Source of the DNA: Bacteroidota bacterium
GTDB taxonomy: Bacteria > Bacteroidota > Bacteroidia > Bacteroidales > F082
Length of the DNA stretch: 64,000 nucleotides
Assembly (NCBI GenBank): GCA_016715945.1
Contig: JADJXJ010000003.1
Span: forward strand, 186,001 to 250,000
Direction of reading: 5' to 3'
Part shown: one piece after another, positions 1 to 7,538 of the stretch
Layout: the number at the start of each line of letters is the position of its first letter
Position numbering within the stretch: the first letter of the stretch is position 1
Notes under the pieces: model-generated
The model's input: the letters and a program-made list of their open reading frames with translations, nothing else
What the model was told of the DNA's origin: nothing
The model's database searches: none
Made by a program: the position numbers and the translations under genes

Positions 1-1
1 T

Positions 2-226
2 GTTTTTTTTGTCGTTAGCCTGCTTACACTTAGCGGAGCATTGTTGCTAAAAATTCAAACGAATACCTTGATTGCCAACGGAGCAATTCTTGCGTTGGCA
101 GCCTTGAAATTTGTGCTTGTTGGACTGTTTTTTCTGGAGGCCCGCAGCGCACATATCTTTTGGAAGCTCTTTGTCATTGCCTTTCCTGCATTATTAATTC
201 TTAGCCTGTATTTGTTTGCCTTTTAA
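2..226 (+). CDS. Cytochrome c oxidase subunit IV-like membrane protein (C-terminal part)
   Basis: The reading frame is open at the left edge of the window, so only the last 74 codons are present. The visible protein has at least two strongly hydrophobic helices separated by a short loop with the motif LFFLEARSAH. This layout is typical of the small prokaryotic cytochrome c oxidase subunit IV (CyoD/CtaF-like), which stabilises the membrane-embedded terminal oxidase. The neighbouring oxidase subunits would lie to the left of the window. The next gene is 50 bp away and has its own promoter motif, so this is probably the last gene of an oxidase operon. The assignment rests on the hydrophobic pattern and the F-L-E motif. 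Another small membrane protein cannot be excluded. Confidence 0.6.
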   Translation, partial: VFFVVSLLTLSGALLLKIQTNTLIANGAILALAALKFVLVGLFFLEARSAHIFWKLFVIAFPALLILSLYLFAF

Positions 227-251
227 GGGCGATAATCGGTTCGACAATCTG

Positions 252-259
252 TAATTTTG
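252..259 (+). promoter_or_regulatory. Bacteroidota -7 element TAatTTTG upstream of the threonine aldolase gene
   Basis: TAATTTTG matches the Bacteroidota consensus TAnnTTTG and ends 17 nt before the ATG at 277. No clear -33 TTTG was seen at the usual distance. Confidence 0.55.
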
Positions 260-276
260 CGGAAACGGTTCATAAA

Positions 277-1341
277 ATGACGGAATTTCGAATTGGTGGC
301 CGAAAAGGCTTTGCCAGCGACAACTGGTCGGGCGTTTCGCCCGAGGTGATGGAGGCGCTTCAGGCAGTCAATCACGCTCATCATCCCGCCTACGGCGAAA
401 ACGACCCGTTGCTCGAACAAGCTCAGGAGCTGTTCAGGCAACATTTCGGGCCTGATAGTCAAACGTTTTTTGTTTACAACGGCACAGGGGCCAATGTGCT
501 GGCCGTGCAGCAGCTCCTGCGCTCCTGGGAAGCCGTGGTAGCCCCGCACTCGGCCCACCTGAACGAAGATGAAGGCGGAGCTCCCGAAAAGTTTACAGGT
601 GGTAAAATCCTAACCGTGCACACCGAAGATGGCAAAATCAGTCCGGCTGATGTGGAACCATTTCTAAACAGTATTGGTTTTCAGCATCATGTGCAGCCGC
701 GCCTGATCAGCATTTCGCAGTCCACCGAAAAGGGCACGCTTTACAGCTGCGGGGAAATTGCCGAACTGGCCCGTTTTGCCCATCAAAACAATATGTTTCT
801 GCATGTTGACGGTGCCCGCATTGCCAATGCGGCAGTAGCCATGGATGTGAGCTTCAGGGAAATGATTGTCGACACCGGTGTGGACGTGCTTTCGTTCGGG
901 GGCACCAAAAACGGATTGATGTTTGGCGAAGCTGTGGTATTCCTCAACAAGGAGCTGGCGCGCGGTTTTGAATACAGCCGCAAGCAGGGAATGCAGCTGG
1001 CCAGCAAGATGCGGTTTATTCTGGCTCAATTCATCGTTTATCTGGGCAACGGTTTGTGGAAACGCAATGCCGAACAGGCTAATAACATGGCCCGTTTGCT
1101 TGCCGATTCGATCGTCTCAGTGCCGGGCATCAGTCTGAGCAGGCCGGTGCAGGCCAATGGCGTGTTTGCTGTCATGCCTAAGAAGCTCATTCCCAGGCTT
1201 CAAAAAGAATATTTTTTTCACGTTTGGGACGAAGATACCGGCGAAGTGCGGTTGATGTGTTCGTTTGATACTTCGAGGGAGGATGTTGATGGGTTGGTTC
1301 ATGCGGCCAGACGTTTAATGCAAAACGTTGATGATCGCTAA
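277..1341 (+). CDS. Low-specificity L-threonine aldolase / beta-eliminating lyase family protein
   Basis: This 354-residue protein is a fold-type I PLP enzyme of the threonine aldolase family, which splits L-threonine or L-allo-threonine into glycine and acetaldehyde in the cytoplasm. Visible landmarks are the N-terminal SDNWSGVSPEVMEAL region, the cofactor-contacting aspartate D178 in HVDGARIANA, and the Schiff-base lysine K211 in SFGGTKNGL. The length matches the family. The ATG at 277 follows a TAatTTTG promoter element and precedes the first conserved residues, so the start is well placed. The next gene overlaps its end by 11 bp. Substrate stereospecificity cannot be read from the sequence, and related aldolases acting on other beta-hydroxy amino acids remain possible. 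Confidence 0.88.
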   Translation: MTEFRIGGRKGFASDNWSGVSPEVMEALQAVNHAHHPAYGENDPLLEQAQELFRQHFGPDSQTFFVYNGTGANVLAVQQLLRSWEAVVAPHSAHLNEDEGGAPEKFTGGKILTVHTEDGKISPADVEPFLNSIGFQHHVQPRLISISQSTEKGTLYSCGEIAELARFAHQNNMFLHVDGARIANAAVAMDVSFREMIVDTGVDVLSFGGTKNGLMFGEAVVFLNKELARGFEYSRKQGMQLASKMRFILAQFIVYLGNGLWKRNAEQANNMARLLADSIVSVPGISLSRPVQANGVFAVMPKKLIPRLQKEYFFHVWDEDTGEVRLMCSFDTSREDVDGLVHAARRLMQNVDDR

Positions 1342-1900
1342 AATTGCCAGAAATATGGGTGTCAGAGCTGCTTTTGCTTCAGTCTTATTGCTTATAACGG
1401 TGCTATTGCTGCCGGGCTGTAAGGCAGTGAAGAAACTTACGCAGTTTTCCTTGAAATTCAACCAAACAATTATCATTCCATCCACGGTTGGTATTAACCT
1501 CCCGTTTAACATCAACACACCGCCCATGGCCACCAATTCGGTGGCCGAATTCGAGCGCAACAATACCAATTCAAGTCTTGTAGAGCGTATCGAATTACGC
1601 CAGCTTCGTCTTAAGTTGACCGCGCCTTCTAACTCCGACTTCAGTTTTCTCAACTCGGTGAAAATCTTTCTCTCGGCCGACGGATTGCCCGAAACCCTGG
1701 TGGCATGGCGAGAAAATATCCCGGATAATGTGGGTAAAGAGCTTGATCTGCAAACCACCAATGCCGACTTGAAGGCTTATGTCATGAAAGAGCGGATTTC
1801 TATGAGGGTGAGCACAGTTACAGACAAGCTCATTGCTTCGGAACACCATATTGACCTTGAGGCTACATTTTTTGTGGATGCAAGGCTGTTGGGGCTATAA
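1331..1900 (+). CDS. Hypothetical lipoprotein
   Basis: The predicted 189-residue protein starts with a basic stretch and a hydrophobic helix ending in LLLPGC, a lipobox with the acylated cysteine at about residue 30, so it should be a lipoprotein. The mature part has no enzyme motif that I recognise. It is rich in beta-prone segments, such as the stretch around SVKIFLSADGLPETLVAW. It overlaps the end of the threonine aldolase gene by 11 bp in another frame, suggesting co-transcription. ATG 1331 was chosen over the preceding TTG; an internal ATG at 1355 would also keep the signal sequence. Function is unknown. Confidence 0.7.
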   Translation: MIAKIARNMGVRAAFASVLLLITVLLLPGCKAVKKLTQFSLKFNQTIIIPSTVGINLPFNINTPPMATNSVAEFERNNTNSSLVERIELRQLRLKLTAPSNSDFSFLNSVKIFLSADGLPETLVAWRENIPDNVGKELDLQTTNADLKAYVMKERISMRVSTVTDKLIASEHHIDLEATFFVDARLLGL

Positions 1901-1981
1901 ATTTTTTGCCTCTACCGGCATTGTATTAAACCTATCCCAAAGCTGCCTGTCTTTTATTCAAAACTGTCAGAACATATCCTT

Positions 1982-2899
1982 ATGGCTATTCCAACAACCA
2001 GAACCAAAGAGCGGGCTTTGGTCAGCATCGACATCAATTTGTGCACCGGCTGTGGCAATTGTGCAGAAGTGTGCAAGGATTTCGGCCTTGAGATACGCGA
2101 CGATAAAGCAGTTTTGAGCAATAACCCATTGTTCGGCTGCGTGGCCTGTGGTCATTGTATGGCTGTTTGTCCCACGGGTGCAATCACGGTCACAGGCAGA
2201 TTTCTTAGCCAGGATGATCTTTTCCCGCTGCCTGCCAAAGAAAATGCCGCCGGCTATTCCGAACTGCTTCATTTGCTGCAGCGACGACGCAGCATCAGGG
2301 AGTTTGCCGACAGGAATGTAGATATCGGCCTTGTAAATCAGATTCTTGATGCCGCCGCAACGGCGCCTATGGGTATTCCGCCTTCCGATGTTAATGTCAA
2401 TGTCTGGTTGGGCAAAGAAAAGTCGAGAGCTTTTGCCGCCGATTTTTCGGCTTACCTGAGCGGAATGAAGTATATGACTTCACCCTTGTTCCTAACACTT
2501 ATGCGACCTTTCTGGGGAAAAGCCAACGACGAGATGTTTCGTGCCTTTGTCAGTCCCTTGTTCAGGGTATTCACCGATGAGTTTGCCCATGGCAACAACT
2601 ATATAAACTACGACGCTCCGCTGTTGATGTATTTTTACGGCTCGCCCTATACCGATCCGGCCGATCCTATTGTGGCCGCCACCTACGCCATGATTGCCGG
2701 CGAATCGCTCGGGCTGGGCTCATGCATGCTGGGTGCTGTGCATCCGTTCATTCAAAATGGACCAAAGGCGGCTGCTTTCCGGAAAAAACACCATATCAAA
2801 TACAAAAGCAGGGAAGGAATTTTTGTGGCTTTCGGCTATCCTTCGGTCAAATATGCCAAAGGCCTGAAAAGATCGTTCGCCTCTTTTCATATTTCCTGA
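1982..2899 (+). CDS. 4Fe-4S ferredoxin / nitroreductase family fusion protein
   Basis: The 305-residue protein joins an N-terminal bacterial ferredoxin domain to a nitroreductase domain. The ferredoxin part has two four-cysteine motifs, one in CTGCGNCAEVC (about residues 20-30) and one in CVACGHCMAVCP (about residues 56-67), consistent with two 4Fe-4S clusters. The nitroreductase part starts at about residue 95 with RRRSIREF, the usual FMN-binding beginning of the family, and continues with GESLGLGSCMLG. Such fusions are flavin oxidoreductases that take electrons through the clusters. The physiological substrate is not known. The gene stands alone, with 80 bp before it and a GNAT gene 24 bp after it. 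Confidence 0.85.
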   Translation: MAIPTTRTKERALVSIDINLCTGCGNCAEVCKDFGLEIRDDKAVLSNNPLFGCVACGHCMAVCPTGAITVTGRFLSQDDLFPLPAKENAAGYSELLHLLQRRRSIREFADRNVDIGLVNQILDAAATAPMGIPPSDVNVNVWLGKEKSRAFAADFSAYLSGMKYMTSPLFLTLMRPFWGKANDEMFRAFVSPLFRVFTDEFAHGNNYINYDAPLLMYFYGSPYTDPADPIVAATYAMIAGESLGLGSCMLGAVHPFIQNGPKAAAFRKKHHIKYKSREGIFVAFGYPSVKYAKGLKRSFASFHIS

Positions 2900-2923
2900 T
2901 TGAGGACATTAACCGTTGTAACC

Positions 2924-3451
2924 ATGATTCCTGAAAATCACAGCGCAAAATGCACCCTCAGGCCTTGGCGCCTCAGCGATCTTGACAGCCTTGTGCGCTA
3001 TGCCAATAATCCGCGTGTGGCGGCCAACCTGACTGATCAGTTTCCAAGCCCTTACAGCCGGGTCGATGGGGAGGCATTTATCAATGCGGTTTCGGAGGAC
3101 AATCCTGTCCGCGTGATGGCCATCGATGTCGATGGAGAGGCTGTGGGTGCAATAGGTGTTTTTCCGCAAAGCGACGTGCACCGGCTCAATGCCGAGATGG
3201 GCTATTGGCTCGCCGAACCTTTTTGGGGCAGGGGGATTGTTTCATCGGCAGTAAACCAGATGGTTCAATACGCTTTTGCCAATTTCGGGATCAACCGCAT
3301 TTTTGCCCGCCCTTTCGGAACAAATCGTGCCTCGCAGCGGGTGCTCGAAAAGAATGGTTTTGTGCTTGAGGCTCGCTTCAAGGAAGCACTGATCAAAAAT
3401 GAGGTTTTGCTGGATGAACTCATTTACGCTATCCGAAGAACAAAACCCTAA
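2924..3451 (+). CDS. GNAT family N-acetyltransferase (RimJ/RimL-like)
   Basis: The 175-residue protein has the fold order of GNAT acetyltransferases, which move an acetyl group from acetyl-CoA to an amine. It opens with the family-typical segment LRPWRLSDLDSLVRYANNP. The acetyl-CoA-binding motif region is YWLAEPFWGRGIVSSAV, followed by NRASQRVLEKNGFVLE, which is characteristic of the RimJ/RimL group acting on protein N-termini or small amines. The ATG at 2924 was preferred to an upstream alternative start at 2900 because the conserved part begins shortly after it. The gene lies 24 bp after the nitroreductase gene and may be co-transcribed. The acceptor substrate cannot be predicted. Confidence 0.85.
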   Translation: MIPENHSAKCTLRPWRLSDLDSLVRYANNPRVAANLTDQFPSPYSRVDGEAFINAVSEDNPVRVMAIDVDGEAVGAIGVFPQSDVHRLNAEMGYWLAEPFWGRGIVSSAVNQMVQYAFANFGINRIFARPFGTNRASQRVLEKNGFVLEARFKEALIKNEVLLDELIYAIRRTKP

Positions 3452-3566
3452 GTTTCGTTGAAAGTCTGGCGCCATTTACATGGCTTAAAAACCCTTAAAT
3501 CAGTTTTTTGCGGACAGGGATATTGGATAGCCAAAATGGTTTTTCATTTTTTTAGTACGGAGCGCG

Positions 3567-3597
3567 TTGATGCTGCCAGCCAATCGCCTTACTTTTG
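3567..3597 (+). promoter_or_regulatory. Bacteroidota promoter for the beta-lactamase-like gene
   Basis: A TTG at 3567-3569 lies 20 bp before TACTTTTG at 3590-3597. This matches the Bacteroidota -33/-7 architecture. The ATG chosen for the gene lies 19 nt after the -7 element, which also argues against the longer upstream reading frame as coding. Confidence 0.65.
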
Positions 3598-3616
3598 CCG
3601 GCCCAACGACGGTTTG

Positions 3617-4837
3617 ATGAAACGTACGCTGCTTGCCTTGGTTTTTATTCTCTCCTTTGTGTTATCGGCTTGTAATCGTCCTGAGCCGCCTGTAGAGAGT
3701 TTGCAGCGTTACCGCATTATGCCGGCCACGGAAATTTACAAAAACCTTGAACAGCGGCTTATCCGCGAGCGCTACCGTCAGCTCGACAGCCTTTTTGAAA
3801 AGCTTCACCGCAACGAAGGACTCAACGGGGTTGTGCTTTACACTGAAAAGGGAAGGTTGATTTACGAAAAAGCTTTTGGATACGAAGATCCACAGCGCAA
3901 GCGTGGGCCGCTTACCCCTGGCAGCCTCTTCGAGCTGGCATCGGTTTCCAAACAATTTACCGCCACGGCAGTTTTAATGCTTTACGAACAGGGCCTGGTG
4001 GATCTGGATACCGATATCAGGCAGTATATAAAAGAGTGGCCTTATATCGGAGTCACCGTCCGGCACCTGCTCACGCACAGATCGGGCATGCCGCGTTACG
4101 AGTATGTTGCTGATGAATTTTGGCCCGACAAGACCAAGCCGCTGACCAACGAGCGCATGATTCGCCTGTTTGCGAGCCACAGACCCGCGCCCTATTTTCC
4201 GCCCGGTAACGGTTTCAACTATTGTAATACCAATTATGCACTGCTGGCCAGCATTGTTGAGCGCGTGAGCGGCTTGCCCTTCGATGTGTATATGCGCGAA
4301 AGGTTGTTCGGGCCCGCACGGATGTATAAGGCGGGCATATACCGTATGCCTTCCGAAGAGCAGCTCGTCGAATTCAGGCAGGATGTGGTGCCGGGCTACG
4401 ATGTGCGCCGGAGAGGCTTGCAGCGCGTACCCGAGGATTACCTCAACGGCGTGATGGGCGATAAAATCATGCACGCCACCGCCCGCGACCTATATCAGTT
4501 TCATGTAGCGCTGGGCAACGGAATACTGCTCAAGCCCGAAACACTTCAGCAAGCCTACAGCCCCGGAAGCCCAAAGCGCCGAATCAGCGACAACTATGGC
4601 TTTGGCTGGCGCATCAAGGCCGGTGCCGACAGCACCGTATATCACTACGGCTGGTGGAAGGGTTTTCGCACCTATTTCCTGCGCGACCTCAAAAACGACC
4701 GCGTGATGATTGTGCTTACCAATAAATCCTCAGGCCCTGGTTCAAATTATTACTGGCGCGTAATCGAAGATATGCGGGTGGTGTTTCCCGATGCCAGCGC
4801 CAACCACAGCCAGTTTTGGCGCGAGTGGAGGGAGTGA
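3617..4837 (+). CDS. Serine beta-lactamase-like / class C family hydrolase, lipoprotein
   Basis: This 406-residue protein belongs to the serine beta-lactamase-like family (class C beta-lactamase, DD-peptidase and esterase relatives). It has a lipoprotein signal, MKRTLLALVFILSFVLSAC. The nucleophile motif SVSK is at S109-K112, a Y-C-N element lies in FNYCNTNYALL, and the third motif is HYGWWKGF near the C-terminus, with H-x-G replacing K-T-G as in many esterase-like members. It probably acts on peptidoglycan peptides or small esters from the cell envelope. True beta-lactam resistance cannot be inferred. The start at 3617 keeps the signal peptide and sits just downstream of a good promoter. It is monocistronic, with 264 bp before the convergent regulator gene. 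Confidence 0.87.
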   Translation: MKRTLLALVFILSFVLSACNRPEPPVESLQRYRIMPATEIYKNLEQRLIRERYRQLDSLFEKLHRNEGLNGVVLYTEKGRLIYEKAFGYEDPQRKRGPLTPGSLFELASVSKQFTATAVLMLYEQGLVDLDTDIRQYIKEWPYIGVTVRHLLTHRSGMPRYEYVADEFWPDKTKPLTNERMIRLFASHRPAPYFPPGNGFNYCNTNYALLASIVERVSGLPFDVYMRERLFGPARMYKAGIYRMPSEEQLVEFRQDVVPGYDVRRRGLQRVPEDYLNGVMGDKIMHATARDLYQFHVALGNGILLKPETLQQAYSPGSPKRRISDNYGFGWRIKAGADSTVYHYGWWKGFRTYFLRDLKNDRVMIVLTNKSSGPGSNYYWRVIEDMRVVFPDASANHSQFWREWRE

Positions 4838-4945
4838 GGAGGGAATCCGGGTGCTGGATGCTGGGAATTTGTTGAGGGTTACGGGTTATTGGTTGCGGGT
4901 TTTTTTGGGGACATGGGACAAGGGACAGGAGGTTGGTTATGGATT
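4838..4945 (+). repeat. G-rich degenerate heptad-type repeat block
   Basis: Just after the hydrolase gene, the + strand is rich in GGG runs spaced about seven bases apart, with elements such as GGGTTACGGGTTATT and GGTTGCGGG. The same words occur near 22.6, 28.8 and 35.8 kb. No ORF with coding character covers it. The rest of the gap up to 5101 shows nothing that I can name. Confidence 0.45.
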
Positions 4946-5101
4946 GCGGGGCAGGGCGTTTCAATGATGTTGGATGACAAATGCTTATCATGCCCGGGGC
5001 AGGGTCGCGTTTTTTCATGAAGCATGGCTGACGTTAAAAGCAAGGCAGCAGATGCCGGTTGTTTAAACCAGCCTATTGCAGGAAACAAAGTGTAGGGTCG
5101 C

Positions 5102-5794
5102 TTATTCGTTCACCACCAGCTTGAAGCCAACGCCGTGCACGTTCATGAGCTCCACATTGGGGTCGGGCTTGAAATATTTGCGCAGCTTGGTGATGTAAAC
5201 ATCCATCGAGCGTGCATTGAAATAGCTGTCGTCGTACCAGATCTTGTTGAGGGCCACCGACCGGTCGAGCACACGGTTCATGTTTTCGCAAAGCAGGCGC
5301 AGCAGTTCCGATTCTTTTGAGGTAAGCTTGTTTTCCTCGCCATCGTCGAGAGTGAGCAGCTGCCGGTTGTAGTCGAAGGTGAACCGCCCTACCTTGAAAA
5401 CGGTGGGTTTCACGGTGTCTTCGGCTGAGCGGCGGATGATGGCCTTGATGCGCAGCAGCAGCTCTTCCATGCTGAAGGGCTTGGTCATATAGTCGTCGGC
5501 CCCCAGCTCAAAACCTTTGAGTTTGTCTTCCTGAAGGGCTTTAGCCGTAAGAAAGAGCATGGGAACTTTTTTATCCATCTTCCTGATCTCGGCTGCCAGG
5601 GTAAAACCGTCCATCACGGGCATCATCACATCGAGTATACAGAAATTGAAGTCGTCGCGCTTGAATTTTTCGAGGGCTTCGCTGCCATCGCTACACAGCG
5701 TGGTGGGCAGGCCTTTGGCATCGAGGTAGGCTTTCAGAATGGTGCCAAGGTTTTTGTCGTCTTCGGCGAGCAGCACTTTGATCTGGTTTTCCAT
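5102..5794 (-). CDS. OmpR-family response regulator (RprY-like)
   Basis: The 230-residue protein has a receiver domain followed by a winged-helix DNA-binding domain. The acidic pair D12/D13, phosphoacceptor D55 in ILDVMMP, T83 and the switch lysine K105 in MTKPF are all present. The C-terminal domain ends with the typical KLRKYFKPDP and NVHGVGFKL elements. It follows its kinase gene with an 11-bp gap on the same strand, so the two form one operon and one signalling pair. Overall layout resembles the RprXY system of Bacteroides, but that is an inference from family resemblance and gene order. Target genes are unknown. Confidence 0.92.
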   Translation of the reverse strand: MENQIKVLLAEDDKNLGTILKAYLDAKGLPTTLCSDGSEALEKFKRDDFNFCILDVMMPVMDGFTLAAEIRKMDKKVPMLFLTAKALQEDKLKGFELGADDYMTKPFSMEELLLRIKAIIRRSAEDTVKPTVFKVGRFTFDYNRQLLTLDDGEENKLTSKESELLRLLCENMNRVLDRSVALNKIWYDDSYFNARSMDVYITKLRKYFKPDPNVELMNVHGVGFKLVVNE

Positions 5795-5805
5795 GACTTC
5801 GGGTA

Positions 5806-7230
5806 TTATGAATGAAACAATGGTAATCTAATGTAAAATGTTGATCCTCTTTTTAGTTCGCTGTTCACACCCACCATGCCGCCAAGCTTTTCGGCCACAG
5901 CTTTCACATAACTCAGTCCAAGGCCGAAACCTTTTACATTGTGCACATTGCCGGTGGGAACGCGATAAAGTTTTTCAAAAATACGTTTTTGATTCGATTT
6001 GCTGATGCCAATGCCATTGTCCTGCACGCTGATTTCAACGGCATTCGGGATGTTGCGGCTACGCACCACCACCTGAGGGGCTTCTTCGGTATACTTAAGC
6101 GCATTATCCAGCAGGTTGAGCATCACATTGGTAAGGTGCACCCGGTCGCCAAGTACTTCGGCATTATCGGCCTTGAGCTCCATAAAAATATGGCCGTTGC
6201 GCGATTTGGCCATCAGCTGTTTGCTGGCTACGGCCTGACGAAGCACTTCGTGCAGGTCAACCCTGTCCTTGCGCAGCGTGAGCTCGCCTTTCTCCATAAC
6301 CGCCGATTGCAGCACCTGTTCGGCCATGGCGCCAAGGCGCTTGTTTTCCTCATCAATCATGTTGATATAAACGTTATAGAGGGCCTCCGATTTTTGTATG
6401 TCGTTGTCCCTGAGTGCTTCACATGCTAATGCAATAGTCGAAATAGGCGTCTTGAATTCGTGCGTCATATTATTCACGAAATCGTTTTTCATTTCCGAAA
6501 GCTGCTTCTGCCTGAAGATGGTGAAGATGGTTGCGGCAAAGGCCAGAATGATAATAACCACAAAAATGCCGGAGAGCACAAAAAGGTCGCTGAGCTGGCC
6601 GATGATAAATCGTTTTTCGTGAGGGAAGAAAATCAGTAGTTTGTCTGCATACTGGCTTGGAGTGATGGTGGGATACATATCGAAAGCAAAGGCCTCCTCA
6701 AGGAGTTTTTGCGGATAGCGTCCGGTTTTCTGAAACAACAAGGCATTGCGCGTTGGGCTGTATATGCCCAGCTCGTATTCGGTGTCGATGCCGCTGCGTC
6801 TGAGTTCGGCTTTCACGAGCGAGTCGATGCGCACCGGCTCGGCAGATCTGCCTCCTTTTTCTTCCGAATAGCCCAGCATCATATCCTGAAGCATTTCCTG
6901 TGCAATGAGCACCCGGCGCATAAAATTGCTGTATTCCTCGGCGGTCATGGGTCGCTGCAGTTCTTCCATCATGCTTTTGCTTATTGAATCGTAGGCCGAC
7001 ATGATGCCCGAGCGCCGGCTCATGACGCTCATATGATGCTCATACTGCCGCTTCAGCTCTTCTTTTTCGAGCCGCATCACCACCTGCTGCATCACCTGGT
7101 TCACGTCGCGCACAAAGGTGGCCTCCTTCACCTTAACAGCCTCGCCTACAAGGTAAAGTTGAATGCCCAACATTCCAAGCAGGGCCACCGTCATGGACAC
7201 AATAATGAATACAATCAACTTACGGTTCAT
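5806..7230 (-). CDS. Sensor histidine kinase (RprX-like)
   Basis: The 474-residue protein is a membrane sensor kinase. It has an N-terminal helix (IVFIIVSMTVALLGMLG), a roughly 180-residue extracytoplasmic region, a second helix (LFVLSGIFVVIIILAF), a dimerisation/phosphoacceptor domain with H257 in NNMTHEFKTPIS, and a HATPase domain with an N-box (NLLDNALKY), a G1 box (VQDNGIGI) and a G2 box (GFGLGLSYVK). It phosphorylates the response regulator encoded next. Expression probably starts at TActTTTG only 4 nt before the ATG, implying a leaderless or nearly leaderless mRNA. The signal sensed by the extracytoplasmic region is unknown. Confidence 0.93.
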   Translation of the reverse strand: MNRKLIVFIIVSMTVALLGMLGIQLYLVGEAVKVKEATFVRDVNQVMQQVVMRLEKEELKRQYEHHMSVMSRRSGIMSAYDSISKSMMEELQRPMTAEEYSNFMRRVLIAQEMLQDMMLGYSEEKGGRSAEPVRIDSLVKAELRRSGIDTEYELGIYSPTRNALLFQKTGRYPQKLLEEAFAFDMYPTITPSQYADKLLIFFPHEKRFIIGQLSDLFVLSGIFVVIIILAFAATIFTIFRQKQLSEMKNDFVNNMTHEFKTPISTIALACEALRDNDIQKSEALYNVYINMIDEENKRLGAMAEQVLQSAVMEKGELTLRKDRVDLHEVLRQAVASKQLMAKSRNGHIFMELKADNAEVLGDRVHLTNVMLNLLDNALKYTEEAPQVVVRSRNIPNAVEISVQDNGIGISKSNQKRIFEKLYRVPTGNVHNVKGFGLGLSYVKAVAEKLGGMVGVNSELKRGSTFYIRLPLFHS

Positions 7231-7234
7231 GACG

Positions 7235-7242
7235 CAAAAGTA
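7235..7242 (-). promoter_or_regulatory. -7 element TActTTTG of the kinase-regulator operon
   Basis: On the - strand TACTTTTG ends 4 nt before the ATG of the histidine kinase at 7230. If the Bacteroidota promoter starts transcription a few bases downstream, the mRNA begins at or next to the start codon. Confidence 0.55.
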
Positions 7243-7326
7243 TTCATCTATTAGCTGAAAAACAGATAGTTAACATATCTTAACAAGCATTAGCGTTCCT
7301 TAACAAGCCGGCGTGGCAAGCGCTGT

Positions 7327-7463
7327 TATTTTTGTATTGTAGCTCAACAAAACAAAAGGATAGTTGCAGTAAATACTTCACTATCATTGTGCGTTGAAGG
7401 TTTTCATAAATTTTGGTTTTTGGTTCGGAGAAACAGTCGCACCCAGCGGCTGTTTCTTTTTTT
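7327..7463 (+). ncRNA. Candidate small RNA (about 125-130 nt) with own promoter and terminator
   Basis: TAttTTTG at 7327-7334 is a full match to the Bacteroidota -7 element on the + strand, and about 100 bp downstream there is a textbook intrinsic terminator (7430-7463). Between them is no ORF. A first hairpin is formed by GATAGT (7359-7364) and ACTATC (7380-7385), with an inner AGT/ACT pairing. The kinase gene is divergent, so the terminator does not end any known protein gene on this strand. pgi has its own separate promoter further down. The simplest reading is an independent small RNA; a leader/attenuator for pgi is the alternative. Confidence 0.5.
7429..7463 (+). terminator. Intrinsic terminator upstream of pgi
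   Basis: GAAACAGTCGC (7430-7440) pairs with GCGGCTGTTTC (7446-7456), with one T-G wobble, around the loop ACCCA. Seven T residues (7457-7463) follow directly. It is the strongest terminator-like structure that I noticed in the window. Confidence 0.8.
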
Positions 7464-7482
7464 GTCTGACGACTTGAAGGGG

Positions 7483-7515
7483 TTTGTGCCGGCAGACAAA
7501 TTTCCAATACTTTTG
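7483..7515 (+). promoter_or_regulatory. Bacteroidota promoter of pgi (-33 TTTG, -7 TActTTTG)
   Basis: TTTG at 7483-7486 is separated by 21 bp from TACTTTTG at 7508-7515, and the pgi ATG follows 23 nt later. Both elements and the spacing agree with the known sigma-factor recognition pattern in this phylum. Confidence 0.75.
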
Positions 7516-7538
7516 CCCAATACCAAAATTTTTACAAC

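Noticed and set aside
5102..7230. Plus-strand frames inside the two-component genes
   Set aside because: Kinase and regulator motifs lie on the - strand; the + frames have none.
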